From Polynucleobacter sp. 30F-ANTBAC (GTDB lineage Bacteria; Pseudomonadota; Gammaproteobacteria; Burkholderiales; Burkholderiaceae): 64,000 nt of DNA. Below the pieces are notes generated by a model. It had not been told where the DNA came from. It did not search any database and worked only from the letters and a program-made list of their open reading frames with translations. How positions within the stretch are numbered: position 1 is the stretch's first letter; each line of letters opens with the position of its first letter. Where the stretch lies: positions 418,942-482,941 of the forward strand of contig NZ_JACVON010000001.1 in the NCBI RefSeq assembly GCF_018882385.1. The letters are read 5' to 3'. A program made the translations under genes and the position numbers. This document shows, one piece after another, positions 30,135-39,381 of the stretch.

Positions 30135-31394
30135 TTATTGAGCAACAATTTCTAAACGATTCAAGTCAACATCTTTTGCACGTAAATTTGTATTAGTACG
30201 TGCTGTTCCGTGGTTAACGAAGATAGTTGCATGATTGCGTTTAAAGTCAATGGTGTGACCCTGGCTAGAGATAATAGTCTGACTTCCATCAGCACCTTTT
30301 AGAGCTCTACTTGTGTTGTTAAACCACTTCCAGAAATCGCCACGTTTATCGTAAGCTTCACCATAATAAATACGTGGTGTTGATGCCTCTAGATAAATGA
30401 CTTTCTTGCTGTATGGATGCTCATCTGGAGCAATCGCTTCAATCACGTGAACTTCACGTGGCTGATAGTTTTCGACTGGGTTCCAGTGTGGTGCATTTTT
30501 CAAGTCAATCGTTGGATAACGTTGTGCTTGATCAGTTTTGGTGTCATCCCAAGCTACTTTGGCATCACTAACTGCCAAGATATGTTTCTTACCAACGTAG
30601 TTGAACTTCTTATACCAACTTGGGCGAGCATTCCAAATCTCAATATCATCATTGAGCTGATCAGTTCCACCAATTGGGTCCATCCAAGCGCCACCAGATA
30701 GACGGCGTGTGCGACGAGCACTCTTGATATAAACCCACTGGTCTTCTACCTGTGCGCTATCGTGACGAATTGTGAAGGTACCAATACCTTTAATGTCTTG
30801 CGGATAGTTTGCAAACAATAAAGTACGGGTAAATGTTTTACCATCACCATCGACTGGAACTGCATCACCAGTTGTACGGTTTTTGTGGAAGTAACGATAC
30901 AAAGACCAACGCTGAGTTCTCTCTAAACCTTGCTTACCATCGATTAGAAGGAATTCAAACTTTGGAAAGTCCATCACTTGGCCCACAGGTGAAGCATAGT
31001 AGAAATTCCACATGTGCTTAGCAGCCTTGTTAGGATCATTGTCAGCAATAGCCGGGAATGGAATACCAGCTTTGTAACCTGAAACCTCATTTTTTGCAGC
31101 ATCGTACTTCACATCTGCCGCATACTTTTTAGTGGCTTCAATGGTTTTTGCATCAATCGGCAATGGTGTTGACTTTTGCAAAGTCAACTTTAGATTGTGA
31201 TTCTTAATCTGCCATTCCATTTTTTCAGGAATCATTCCGCCAATATTTTTACCTTCAAAAGTATCAGCCTTTACTTTATCGATGTTTGATTTATCGATAA
31301 CTGTACCCGCCGCAAGTTCTGCAGAGAATGCTCCAGGTGCAAAAGCAACTAAGCCAGTGCACACAAGCGATAGTGATAATTTATTTAATCTCAT
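30135..31394 (-). CDS. DUF1329 envelope protein
   Basis: A 419-residue secreted protein recognised as the DUF1329 family. The signal peptide is MRLNKLSLSLVCTGLVAFAP with probable cleavage after FSA. The mature part has a periplasmic beta-rich look, with family segments such as RRTRRLSGGAWMDPIGGTDQ and a C-terminal IYYGEAYDKRGDFWKWF. DUF1329 proteins are nearly always encoded with DUF1302 outer-membrane proteins, as here (17 bases apart). Function unknown; the company of an RND transporter suggests a role in moving a hydrophobic compound across the periplasm. Confidence 0.85.
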   Translation of the reverse strand: MRLNKLSLSLVCTGLVAFAPGAFSAELAAGTVIDKSNIDKVKADTFEGKNIGGMIPEKMEWQIKNHNLKLTLQKSTPLPIDAKTIEATKKYAADVKYDAAKNEVSGYKAGIPFPAIADNDPNKAAKHMWNFYYASPVGQVMDFPKFEFLLIDGKQGLERTQRWSLYRYFHKNRTTGDAVPVDGDGKTFTRTLLFANYPQDIKGIGTFTIRHDSAQVEDQWVYIKSARRTRRLSGGAWMDPIGGTDQLNDDIEIWNARPSWYKKFNYVGKKHILAVSDAKVAWDDTKTDQAQRYPTIDLKNAPHWNPVENYQPREVHVIEAIAPDEHPYSKKVIYLEASTPRIYYGEAYDKRGDFWKWFNNTSRALKGADGSQTIISSQGHTIDFKRNHATIFVNHGTARTNTNLRAKDVDLNRLEIVAQ

Positions 31395-31411
31395 TGATAT
31401 CTCCTAGATTC

Positions 31412-33163
31412 TTAGAAATTGCGTGTTAAGCGAAGAACGAACTGGTCGTTGCCATGGAAATAACCCATGAGTGGAGCTCCTGGATCAGCTACGTTACCGC
31501 CTTGGTTATCGAATGCTTGAGGTCTTGATTTTGAGCTAAAGAAGATATCAGCTTCTGCTTTCAAACGCCAAAAATCACCCAAAACAAACTCAACGCTCGG
31601 GATGATGAATCCACCACCATTGGTCATATCACCACCAACAGCTAAGGCCGGATTGATACGATCATTGCTGTAGTTCATACCCAAGATACCAGTTACCCAT
31701 GTGGTATTTTGCTTAAGTGCACCTGTAAAACCAATCAAACCAACCAAATCATCAGATTTGTTGTAATTTAAGATATGGGTGTTGAACACTTGAACACTAC
31801 CAAATGATGGACGTGATGTGCCAATAACCTTAGTCAAGTCAACACTCTTATCCATACGGAACATACTCGTAACCGTATTTTTCTTCATATAGCCATCTAA
31901 ACCAGGGATATTAAATACTGGGTTTTGAGAACCATTTTTCATTGATCCAAAGTTATAAGCTACACCAGTAGTAAGAACTTGCTCTGTACTAAATACAGCA
32001 TCAAATGTTGGCGAGTAACCGTTTAGAGTAAAGCCGTAAGCAGTAATTTTAGGAAAAACAACATCGCCTAAACTTCCTGATGTAGCCTCAGCTGTTGAGC
32101 CAGTACTTCCAATAATACTGTTACCAGCAGGTACAACTACAGGGTTACCAAAACCATTTAGAACTGCCAAGCTATAGTTTAAGTTTCCTTCTAAACCTGT
32201 CCAACGTAAACCACCAGTTGTATCTTTTTTATCACCTAAATGATGGCGATAATTGGTTCCTAAATAAGCTTTAGTCGATGGGTCCGCTGTAAAACTATTG
32301 GCATTATTGACGTTATAAAAGTCAACGCCTCTATAAGGATTATTGGCCCAACGTCCACCAGTAATATCATATGAATTACCGATGTCTTCACCTCTATCTA
32401 ATCCAGGCTTAATGATCGCTTGCAAGCTACCATTCTGCTCAGGGAAGTTAATTCGGAAGTTTGCCATCCAGTTAGTTTTACGTAACTCCTCGTTTTCAAC
32501 TTCTAAGAATGATCTCCAGCGGTAATCAAAGCCGTTAACGATATCCATCGCTCTAAAGAAGTCAGACTCACCCCAGACCACTTGTTGCTTACCAATACGC
32601 GCTTGAACATTTTCAGATATCGGGAAATCAACATACAAATCTCTTATTTGAGTATCGTTGTACTGATCCATTAGATCAGACGAAGTTGATTTGCCAGTAG
32701 GTAAAGCATTTAGTCCTAATACTGAATTACCTGCTCTCTTTTGATTTAGTCGTTTTAGGTAACTAGTTTCAACTTCTTGATCAGAGCGAACTGACGCTTT
32801 AATAGTTGTTTGATTTCTTTTAGCTTCAAAATCAAGAAAAACAGTTCCTCGAGCCATCGACATTGCGCCAGTTTCATCTTGACCAGTAGATGGCATTTTG
32901 TCATTTGTAAGCAAATTATTGCCCACGTTACCAGAACCTGCATTTTCTAGATTCCAAGATCCCATGGCACGAACATATCCACCAATCTTAGTTGTATCAC
33001 CCGAGAGCAATTCACTTGCTGCGTCTGTCTTGCTGTTACTTTGTTGCGCCCAAATAGATGGACTAAATGTCAAAGTCAAAGCCACAGCAACAACAAGTGG
33101 TTTTATTGACAAATTAGTAGATCTAGCTTCTTGGGCACTGCCTTTAAATATTGCTTTCTTCAT
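31412..33163 (-). CDS. DUF1302 outer-membrane beta-barrel protein
   Basis: A 583-residue protein of the DUF1302 family, predicted outer-membrane barrel. It has a signal peptide ending SPSIWA-QQ and closes with a terminal Phe (LRLTRNF), the usual barrel insertion signal. Family features include RIGKQQVVWGESDFFRAMD. The start at 33163 is chosen because GGAGG lies seven bases upstream; other in-frame starts up to 33205 exist. It probably forms a channel or binding surface for an organic compound. It is 17 bases before DUF1329 and 70 bases after the RND gene, with a hairpin in that gap. Confidence 0.85.
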   Translation of the reverse strand: MKKAIFKGSAQEARSTNLSIKPLVVAVALTLTFSPSIWAQQSNSKTDAASELLSGDTTKIGGYVRAMGSWNLENAGSGNVGNNLLTNDKMPSTGQDETGAMSMARGTVFLDFEAKRNQTTIKASVRSDQEVETSYLKRLNQKRAGNSVLGLNALPTGKSTSSDLMDQYNDTQIRDLYVDFPISENVQARIGKQQVVWGESDFFRAMDIVNGFDYRWRSFLEVENEELRKTNWMANFRINFPEQNGSLQAIIKPGLDRGEDIGNSYDITGGRWANNPYRGVDFYNVNNANSFTADPSTKAYLGTNYRHHLGDKKDTTGGLRWTGLEGNLNYSLAVLNGFGNPVVVPAGNSIIGSTGSTAEATSGSLGDVVFPKITAYGFTLNGYSPTFDAVFSTEQVLTTGVAYNFGSMKNGSQNPVFNIPGLDGYMKKNTVTSMFRMDKSVDLTKVIGTSRPSFGSVQVFNTHILNYNKSDDLVGLIGFTGALKQNTTWVTGILGMNYSNDRINPALAVGGDMTNGGGFIIPSVEFVLGDFWRLKAEADIFFSSKSRPQAFDNQGGNVADPGAPLMGYFHGNDQFVLRLTRNF

Positions 33164-33203
33164 TTTCATGCCTCCGTTAAAAGTGATCACTACTTTTTCC
33201 CAC

Positions 33204-33225
33204 ACTAATTCATTGGTGAATTAGT
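33204..33225 (-). other. intercistronic hairpin before the DUF1302 gene
   Basis: ACTAATTCA / TGAATTAGT, a perfect nine-base stem with a four-base loop, in the 70-base gap between the RND stop and the DUF1302 start. No T-run follows on the reverse strand, so it is probably not a terminator. Confidence 0.65.
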
Positions 33226-33233
33226 CTAGAACC

Positions 33234-35555
33234 TTACTTGCCCACAATAAATCGTGGGCGTGCTACATTCACAAGCGCTGGCATAATCACCAACGAACTA
33301 ATTGCTGATACGGTTAACCAAAGAGCCATTAAAAGACCCATCTCAGCCTGGAATCGAATGCTTGACATATACCAAGCGAAAACACCTACCACTAAAGTCG
33401 CAGCGGTTATCAAAACACCTCTGCCAGCTGTCAACATGGCGACACGGATAGACTCCTCAACCGACACGCCCTTTGCAATCTCTTCTTTGATACGGTCAAC
33501 CACATAGATGGCGTAATCCACACCCAATCCAATACCCAAAGCCGCTATAGGTAATGTATTGATGTTCATGCCAATACCTAAAAGGGTCATGAATGCAAAA
33601 GTTAAGGTATTAGAAATCAATACAGGAACCATAAAGAATGTTCCAGCACTCAAAGTTCTGTAAACCAATGCGCAAGAGAGAATTAGCACAACCAAGGCAG
33701 CAGCAATACTTTCAATTTGAGATGAAAGAATGATGTCATTGATAGCCGCCAACATACCAATCAAGCTACCTGCCAAATGAAGCTGAACAGGACTGTCTTT
33801 ATTTTGTTTTTTAAATTCTTCTAAACGGGCAATTGCCGTTCTGATCGTAGAGCCTTGGTGATCTTTGAAAAAGAAAGTGACAGACGCATTTTTATATTGA
33901 GAATCAACAAATCGATCAATATCACCTGGATCTGTGCCGGAAGTGTAAAGATACATGATCTCGCCATTCTCACCAGCATCAGCACCAAACTCTTCGTAAC
34001 GCGGATTACCCTCTCGTAAGGTTTTCTTCATGACGGGAATGATGTCCGCCATAGAAATAGAGCCACCCACTTCCGGCTGATCTTCCATATAACGCTGTAA
34101 GCGAGCCATATATGAAATAGCTTCAGGAGACTTAAGAATATCAACCTGATCACCCGACACCGCAACAAATAATCGATCAGCACCTAAATAGGTATTGTTG
34201 ATTTTTTGTGCATCTTGGTTATAAACCGAGTCCTGCCACAAGATAGGAGACCCAGGATTGGTATCACCTACTGATAAATTAGTAGCATAGATACCCGTTA
34301 ACACAAACACACTGGCACTGACCCAAATGATTCTGACAGCAATTTTTTTATCAATCACTTTGTCAGATATCCAGTTCAATAATCTGGTAATCGCATTATT
34401 CTGTTTAACAAGGCTAGCTGACGGAGCTTTTGGTTTTGTCCATGAAAGCAATAATGGGGTCATGACAACTGCACCAACAGCAATCGTACAAACCCAGATA
34501 GTCGCAATCAAAGCAATTTTTTGAATCATTGGGATAGGCGTTACTACCACAATGAAAATACAAGCAGCATCCGTTAAGATGCCCAACATCCCTGGCTTGA
34601 ATAACAACTCAAACGATGTTCTTGCCGCATCAAGTGCAGACTTTTTAGATTCTTGAACTTCATCTTCAAACTGCATCACAATTTGCACAGCATGAGAAAC
34701 AGATCGAGCAGAAATTAAAAATGCCACAACAATGATCAGAGGATCTAAGTTAAATCCAAATAATTTAGCAAAGCCAAGTGACCATAAAGCACTGATCAGA
34801 CCAGCTGACATTGGCAACAAGGTGCCACGTAAAGTTCTTGTAAAAATAAACAAGACAGCAGTTAGCAAACCAATGGTCAAACCTAAAATCAAAATGGTTT
34901 CAGAGAGGTAATACCGCACCCAACCATAAAGAATCGGCTCACCAACAAGATAAGTTTTAACGCCAGGAGACTCGATACCTTTAGCAATTTTACTAATCTC
35001 ATCAAAAATGAGCGCATAGTCCATATCGGCCTCAATAAAGTCTGCTGTGATCAAAGCTGACTTTAGATCTTGCCCTACATAAACTCCGTAAACCAATGGA
35101 TTACGAACCACAGATTCTTTTAATTCTGCAATTGCTTCAGGGGTTTGTGGAACTTCAGGCCACATCAAAGGTTTTAATTCAATTCCTTCTGTTGATGATT
35201 TAACCTCCTTAAGCTTTTTGGCAGCTAAAGAAATCACCTGGAACTGATCAACACCTTTGACTTTTTGAAGCTCAGTCGTTGCAGTTTTAATTTTGGTTAG
35301 GACTTCTTTTGTAAAAATATCCCCAGACTCAACCTCGACCATGAGACTAACCACATTGGAACTACCAAATGTGTTTTTATATTTTTGATGGGTCTCAATA
35401 AAAGGATGATTACTTGGTAATAAATCATCGAAAACAGTTTTAACATCAATGGTGGAGCCAATAGCACCAAGTATGGCAGTCAGAGAAACAATGGCAATGG
35501 CCACTAACTTTCTACGAGTAACGACCCAATCAATCACTTTGTCTGCGGAAATCAT
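33234..35555 (-). CDS. RND/MMPL-family transporter
   Basis: A 773-residue inner-membrane transporter of the MMPL branch of the RND superfamily. It has helix 1, a periplasmic domain, five helices, a second periplasmic domain and five more helices. The second half keeps the GIGLGVDYAIYVVDRIKEE motif with its Asp; the equivalent place in the first half is LISARSVSHAVQIV, lacking Asp. There is no HlyD-type adaptor or TolC in the cluster. YCF48-like and DUF1302/DUF1329 proteins take the neighbouring positions, a recurrent association. It overlaps the YCF48 gene by four bases. Direction of transport is unknown. Confidence 0.87.
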   Translation of the reverse strand: MISADKVIDWVVTRRKLVAIAIVSLTAILGAIGSTIDVKTVFDDLLPSNHPFIETHQKYKNTFGSSNVVSLMVEVESGDIFTKEVLTKIKTATTELQKVKGVDQFQVISLAAKKLKEVKSSTEGIELKPLMWPEVPQTPEAIAELKESVVRNPLVYGVYVGQDLKSALITADFIEADMDYALIFDEISKIAKGIESPGVKTYLVGEPILYGWVRYYLSETILILGLTIGLLTAVLFIFTRTLRGTLLPMSAGLISALWSLGFAKLFGFNLDPLIIVVAFLISARSVSHAVQIVMQFEDEVQESKKSALDAARTSFELLFKPGMLGILTDAACIFIVVVTPIPMIQKIALIATIWVCTIAVGAVVMTPLLLSWTKPKAPSASLVKQNNAITRLLNWISDKVIDKKIAVRIIWVSASVFVLTGIYATNLSVGDTNPGSPILWQDSVYNQDAQKINNTYLGADRLFVAVSGDQVDILKSPEAISYMARLQRYMEDQPEVGGSISMADIIPVMKKTLREGNPRYEEFGADAGENGEIMYLYTSGTDPGDIDRFVDSQYKNASVTFFFKDHQGSTIRTAIARLEEFKKQNKDSPVQLHLAGSLIGMLAAINDIILSSQIESIAAALVVLILSCALVYRTLSAGTFFMVPVLISNTLTFAFMTLLGIGMNINTLPIAALGIGLGVDYAIYVVDRIKEEIAKGVSVEESIRVAMLTAGRGVLITAATLVVGVFAWYMSSIRFQAEMGLLMALWLTVSAISSLVIMPALVNVARPRFIVGK

Positions 35556-36580
35556 TGAGTGCTTTCTTTTCTGTTTGAATTAAGAAATTGAATTTTTTCC
35601 TCTTTTAAAACAAGAGGTCTTCCACCAACAACTACCAATTGGTCATCGGCTTTAATAAAGTCTGTTTTCCAACTTAAATCGCCGGATTTTTCAGATAAAA
35701 GTTTCCAGATCTTGGCAGAATCTTTTTTAGCGATAAAGCCTTGATCACCGGCAATGTAAAAATCATCATTAAATTGAGTGACCGCAAAAAGATGGGACTT
35801 GGTTATCGACTCAGAGTTTTGCCAAGATTGACCACCATCAGAAGTCTTGAGTACTTTGCCTTCGAGACCGACTGCATATCCTGAGCCGCTTGCTTGAATA
35901 GCCAAGGCCATGAGACTGCTTGTAATGGGTGTTTTGACTGGCTTCCATGTGCTACCTTGATCTGAAGAGTAAAGTGCACGGCCAAACTCACCCACAATTG
36001 AGATGCCTTTATCTGAAAATGCGATGTCATTCCAGGCAACATCTGATTTGATGTTCATTCTTTTCCAAGATTGACCGCCATCACTGCTGCGCAAAATGGT
36101 TCCAAATTCCCCAAGAATCCAGAGTCCGTAATTTGCATGGTGCTTAACTTGAATAAGCTTAATAGCACCTAGTCCCAAGTCTTCTGGCAATTTAATAGAC
36201 TTCCAGGTCTTACCTAGATCATTGGTCACAGCAACAGCAGCAGCATTACCTACAGCGATAAGACTGGATTCAGCAAAAGCCTCAATCGATTGCCAATTAG
36301 ATGACAACGGTAACTCTTGAATTTGCCAGTTAGATAGATTTTTTTCACTAAAAATAACTTTGCCATCACGACCAGCCATCCAAACAGAACCTTGAGCGTT
36401 GGCAGTACCGGTATAGAAGGCATCTCTTGGATGAATGGGTAAAGGATTTAAGTGAGGCACTGACACCACTGGCTTAACAAATAGTGCTGCTAATACCAAA
36501 AGAACAACGACCGCAATTGGGAAAATCGAACTCAGTATGGACAATACACGTGGCGTAAATAATTTTTGGAACATTAGCAT
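35552..36580 (-). CDS. YCF48-like beta-propeller envelope protein
   Basis: A 342-residue protein with an N-terminal hydrophobic segment (IFPIAVVVLLVLAALFV) and repeated BNR/YCF48 units, for example ILRSSDGGQSWKRM, LYSSDQGSTWKPV and LKTSDGGQSWQ. It should be a seven-bladed propeller exposed to the periplasm. YCF48 helps photosystem II assembly in cyanobacteria, but homologues in heterotrophs accompany RND transporters and their role is unknown. Its start overlaps the lyase gene by seven bases and its stop overlaps the RND start by four (ATGA), so it is coupled to both the enzymes and the transporter. Confidence 0.85.
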   Translation of the reverse strand: MLMFQKLFTPRVLSILSSIFPIAVVVLLVLAALFVKPVVSVPHLNPLPIHPRDAFYTGTANAQGSVWMAGRDGKVIFSEKNLSNWQIQELPLSSNWQSIEAFAESSLIAVGNAAAVAVTNDLGKTWKSIKLPEDLGLGAIKLIQVKHHANYGLWILGEFGTILRSSDGGQSWKRMNIKSDVAWNDIAFSDKGISIVGEFGRALYSSDQGSTWKPVKTPITSSLMALAIQASGSGYAVGLEGKVLKTSDGGQSWQNSESITKSHLFAVTQFNDDFYIAGDQGFIAKKDSAKIWKLLSEKSGDLSWKTDFIKADDQLVVVGGRPLVLKEEKIQFLNSNRKESTQ

Positions 36581-37500
36581 GACCCTACCTTTCCTTGCGC
36601 CCCATAATTACGCTGTAGCCAAGGGTAGCTTCTACCACCCAAAGACTTATTCGTGATCTTAGATGCATATTCAATAGCCGTAATCAATTTGGATAAATCA
36701 ATATTGGTTTCATAACCACATTGTTGAGCTAAAAGCACTAAGTCTTCTGTTGCTAAATTACCAGAAGCATTCGGTGTAAATGGACAGCCACCCATCCCAC
36801 CGATCGAGCTATCAAATTTACGAATTCCTGCCTCAATCGACGCATAACAATTGGCTATAGCCATACCGCGAGTGTCATGAAAGTGCCCAGAAAGAATTTC
36901 AGAGCCCAAGTGCGCAACCAAGAGATCCATGGTAGTTTTGACCAAAGATGGAGATGCGGCACCAATAGTGTCAGCAATAACAATCTCATCGGCACCAGAC
37001 TGTTGCATCATTTTTGTCAAATCAAGCAACCATGGCAAAGGCACATCTCCTTCAAATGGACAGACAAAAGCTACACCAATATAGGCCTTCGCTCTTAAGT
37101 TTGATTTTTTGGCAGTGGTAACAATTTCAGAACAAACATCAATCGTTTTTTGAAGCGACATATTGATATTTTTCTGATTCATCGTCTCTGTGGCTGATAA
37201 AACCACAGCCACCTCTTGAACACCACTTTCAATAGCTAACTCTAATCCTTTAACGTTCGGTATCAAAGCAGACATACCCACAGGCAGTGGCTGCCCAATT
37301 TGGGCAACCAAGTCTTTGGTTGTAGCCATTTGAGGCACAGCTTTGGGAGATACAAAACTTCCCACCTCAATATGATTTATTCCTGCAGCCATTAGTTGTT
37401 GAATTAACTGATACTTCTCATCAACACCAACCAGAACAGTTTGATTCTGCAAACCGTCCCGAGGGCCAACCTCGTTAACAATTATTTTATTCATTAGCAT
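36574..37500 (-). CDS. HMG-CoA-lyase-like enzyme
   Basis: A 308-residue TIM-barrel lyase of the HMGL family, cleaving a 3-hydroxyacyl-CoA by retro-Claisen reaction. Catalytic residues are Arg14-Asp15 (GPRDGLQ), metal ligands His206 and His208 (GHFHDTRG), Cys239 in GGMGGCPFTP and Asn248. The canonical substrate is 3-hydroxy-3-methylglutaryl-CoA, but homologues cleave other branched hydroxyacyl-CoAs. The flanking CoA-transferase and hydantoinase genes, without leucine-degradation genes such as ivd or mcc, argue for another substrate here. Met3 at 37494 is an alternative start. Confidence 0.88.
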   Translation of the reverse strand: MLMNKIIVNEVGPRDGLQNQTVLVGVDEKYQLIQQLMAAGINHIEVGSFVSPKAVPQMATTKDLVAQIGQPLPVGMSALIPNVKGLELAIESGVQEVAVVLSATETMNQKNINMSLQKTIDVCSEIVTTAKKSNLRAKAYIGVAFVCPFEGDVPLPWLLDLTKMMQQSGADEIVIADTIGAASPSLVKTTMDLLVAHLGSEILSGHFHDTRGMAIANCYASIEAGIRKFDSSIGGMGGCPFTPNASGNLATEDLVLLAQQCGYETNIDLSKLITAIEYASKITNKSLGGRSYPWLQRNYGAQGKVGSC

Positions 37501-37502
37501 CT

Positions 37503-39377
37503 TTATTTAACTTGAGCTCGCACTTTAAAAGTTGGAGATTTAGGCGGCATAAGATGAGTCTCTTCAAAGCAACGAGCCTTGATTTCTTCGATCGTTCCAC
37601 CTCTATTAAATAACTCGATTGGCTTGCGCTCTTTTTCAATCTTCTGACGTAGTTCTTGTGTTTTTGGTACATCAACAACACCATCAGCCGTCAAAACAAC
37701 GCCGTAGTTTTTAGCCCCATCAATAGTTACTAGACCTCTATTAAAGTCATCGGCCACCTTTTGTGGATCTCTCTTAAGAGGATCTCCCCAACCGCCGCCA
37801 CCCCAAGTGTTGTAATAAAGTTGATCGCCTTTTTCTACAAAAATACGATCGCACTTAGAAGGCAACCACTCAACTGAACCATCGGTTCTGACTAATTTCT
37901 TGGAGCTTCTACCACCTGGCAAACCACCATTAACACCCCATGGATACGTTAACCAACGATCATCATGGATAGAGATCTGACCTGGCTCTAAAAATTCATA
38001 AAGAACAGAAACGCCATTACCGCCACGGTTAAGACCAGCGCCACCTGAGTCAGCGATAGACTCATATCTCAAAATTCTGAGTGGGAAATAGCTCTCTAAG
38101 TATTCATTTGGCACATTGGTAAATGAAGGCCATAATGAATGTCCATCAGGACCATCACCGGCTGGTCGACCAGGAATTCCTCCGAAACCAATTTGGAATA
38201 ATTGATACCATTCATCACGGCTATCGTAGCCTGAATACATCAAGTGCGGACTATCTGAGAATCCAGCAGCGTTAAGAGCATCTGGCGCTCCCATACCTAG
38301 AACGCCACCCATAATGTCAAAAATTCGACCTAATAAGTGGGTTCTGCATGAGAGGGCCGCCGGTCTCTTAGGCTTTAGAATGCTGCCATCTGGAATTTTG
38401 ACATCTACCAACTCATAGAAGCCATCATTAAACAAGATTTGAGGATCGAATAGATTAATAAAGAATGCGCCCAAGAACATCTTGAACATTTCTTCATTTA
38501 GGTAAAAGTTAATCGAGCTCATTGACTGAGGATCTGTACCCTCGAAGTCAAAGTAAGCAATATCACCTTCACGCCATAGACTGCATGCAATCTTGTAAGG
38601 ACCCATGCCAATGCCATCATCATCGATGTAATCTTCGAAATAAGCCTTTTTCTCAGGAATAACCATCTTAATAATGGCACTCATTGCTCTCTTATTACGA
38701 TCAAGCATTTCATTGGTAGCAGCCATGTAAGAGCCCACACCAAAGCGTTGAATAATTTCACGAACGCGACGCTCAGCCAATCTTAGAGCAGCAATAATGG
38801 CATTAAAGTCACTTCTATTCCAATCTGGAACTCGAGAATTTCTAACTAATACATTGAGCAATTCTGAGTTAAGCTCGCCACCACGAATAATTTTTACTGG
38901 AGGGATTTGCAAACCTTCTTCAAAAATTTGCATCGCATCAGTTGGTAAACTACCAGGAACTTTACCGCCGTTATCCGTCATATGACCAAACATGGCTGCC
39001 CAACTGACCAATTTGCCACCATCAAAAATAGGCATCAATGTTAGCCAGTCATTTAAGTGACTAACTGCACCATTAGTTGAATAAGGGTCATTTGTCAAAA
39101 AGACATCACCCTCTTCAACTGTACCGTCATAACCCTCAAGAAAGCCATGGATGAATGAACCAAATTGTCCAACCACCATTTTTCCATCATGATTTGCAAT
39201 CATAGGAAAAGCATCATGCTGTTCACGAATACCTGGCGACATCGCCGTTCTGAAAAGAACTGCATCCATCTCTGAACGAGCATTTCTTAATGCATTTTCA
39301 ATAATATCCAAGTTAATTGAATCAACTTCAGTTGCTTCAATTTTTACTTTATTCGTTTCTATAATTCTCGCTGACAT
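37503..39377 (-). CDS. hydantoinase B / acetone carboxylase alpha family subunit
   Basis: A 624-residue subunit of the ATP-dependent hydantoinase/oxoprolinase/ketone-carboxylase family. Family motifs include DAVLFRTAMSPGIREQHDA, VFLTNDPYSTNGAVSHLNDW and GGRSSKKLVRTDG near the C-terminus. It works with the HyuA-like subunit encoded four bases upstream. Relatives open N-methylhydantoin, 5-oxoproline or caprolactam, or carboxylate acetone and acetophenone; the sequence alone does not say which. I start at 39377 because AAAGG precedes it and it follows the hyuA stop; the frame stays open to 39410. Confidence 0.88.
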   Translation of the reverse strand: MSARIIETNKVKIEATEVDSINLDIIENALRNARSEMDAVLFRTAMSPGIREQHDAFPMIANHDGKMVVGQFGSFIHGFLEGYDGTVEEGDVFLTNDPYSTNGAVSHLNDWLTLMPIFDGGKLVSWAAMFGHMTDNGGKVPGSLPTDAMQIFEEGLQIPPVKIIRGGELNSELLNVLVRNSRVPDWNRSDFNAIIAALRLAERRVREIIQRFGVGSYMAATNEMLDRNKRAMSAIIKMVIPEKKAYFEDYIDDDGIGMGPYKIACSLWREGDIAYFDFEGTDPQSMSSINFYLNEEMFKMFLGAFFINLFDPQILFNDGFYELVDVKIPDGSILKPKRPAALSCRTHLLGRIFDIMGGVLGMGAPDALNAAGFSDSPHLMYSGYDSRDEWYQLFQIGFGGIPGRPAGDGPDGHSLWPSFTNVPNEYLESYFPLRILRYESIADSGGAGLNRGGNGVSVLYEFLEPGQISIHDDRWLTYPWGVNGGLPGGRSSKKLVRTDGSVEWLPSKCDRIFVEKGDQLYYNTWGGGGWGDPLKRDPQKVADDFNRGLVTIDGAKNYGVVLTADGVVDVPKTQELRQKIEKERKPIELFNRGGTIEEIKARCFEETHLMPPKSPTFKVRAQVK

Positions 39378-39381
39378 ATGC

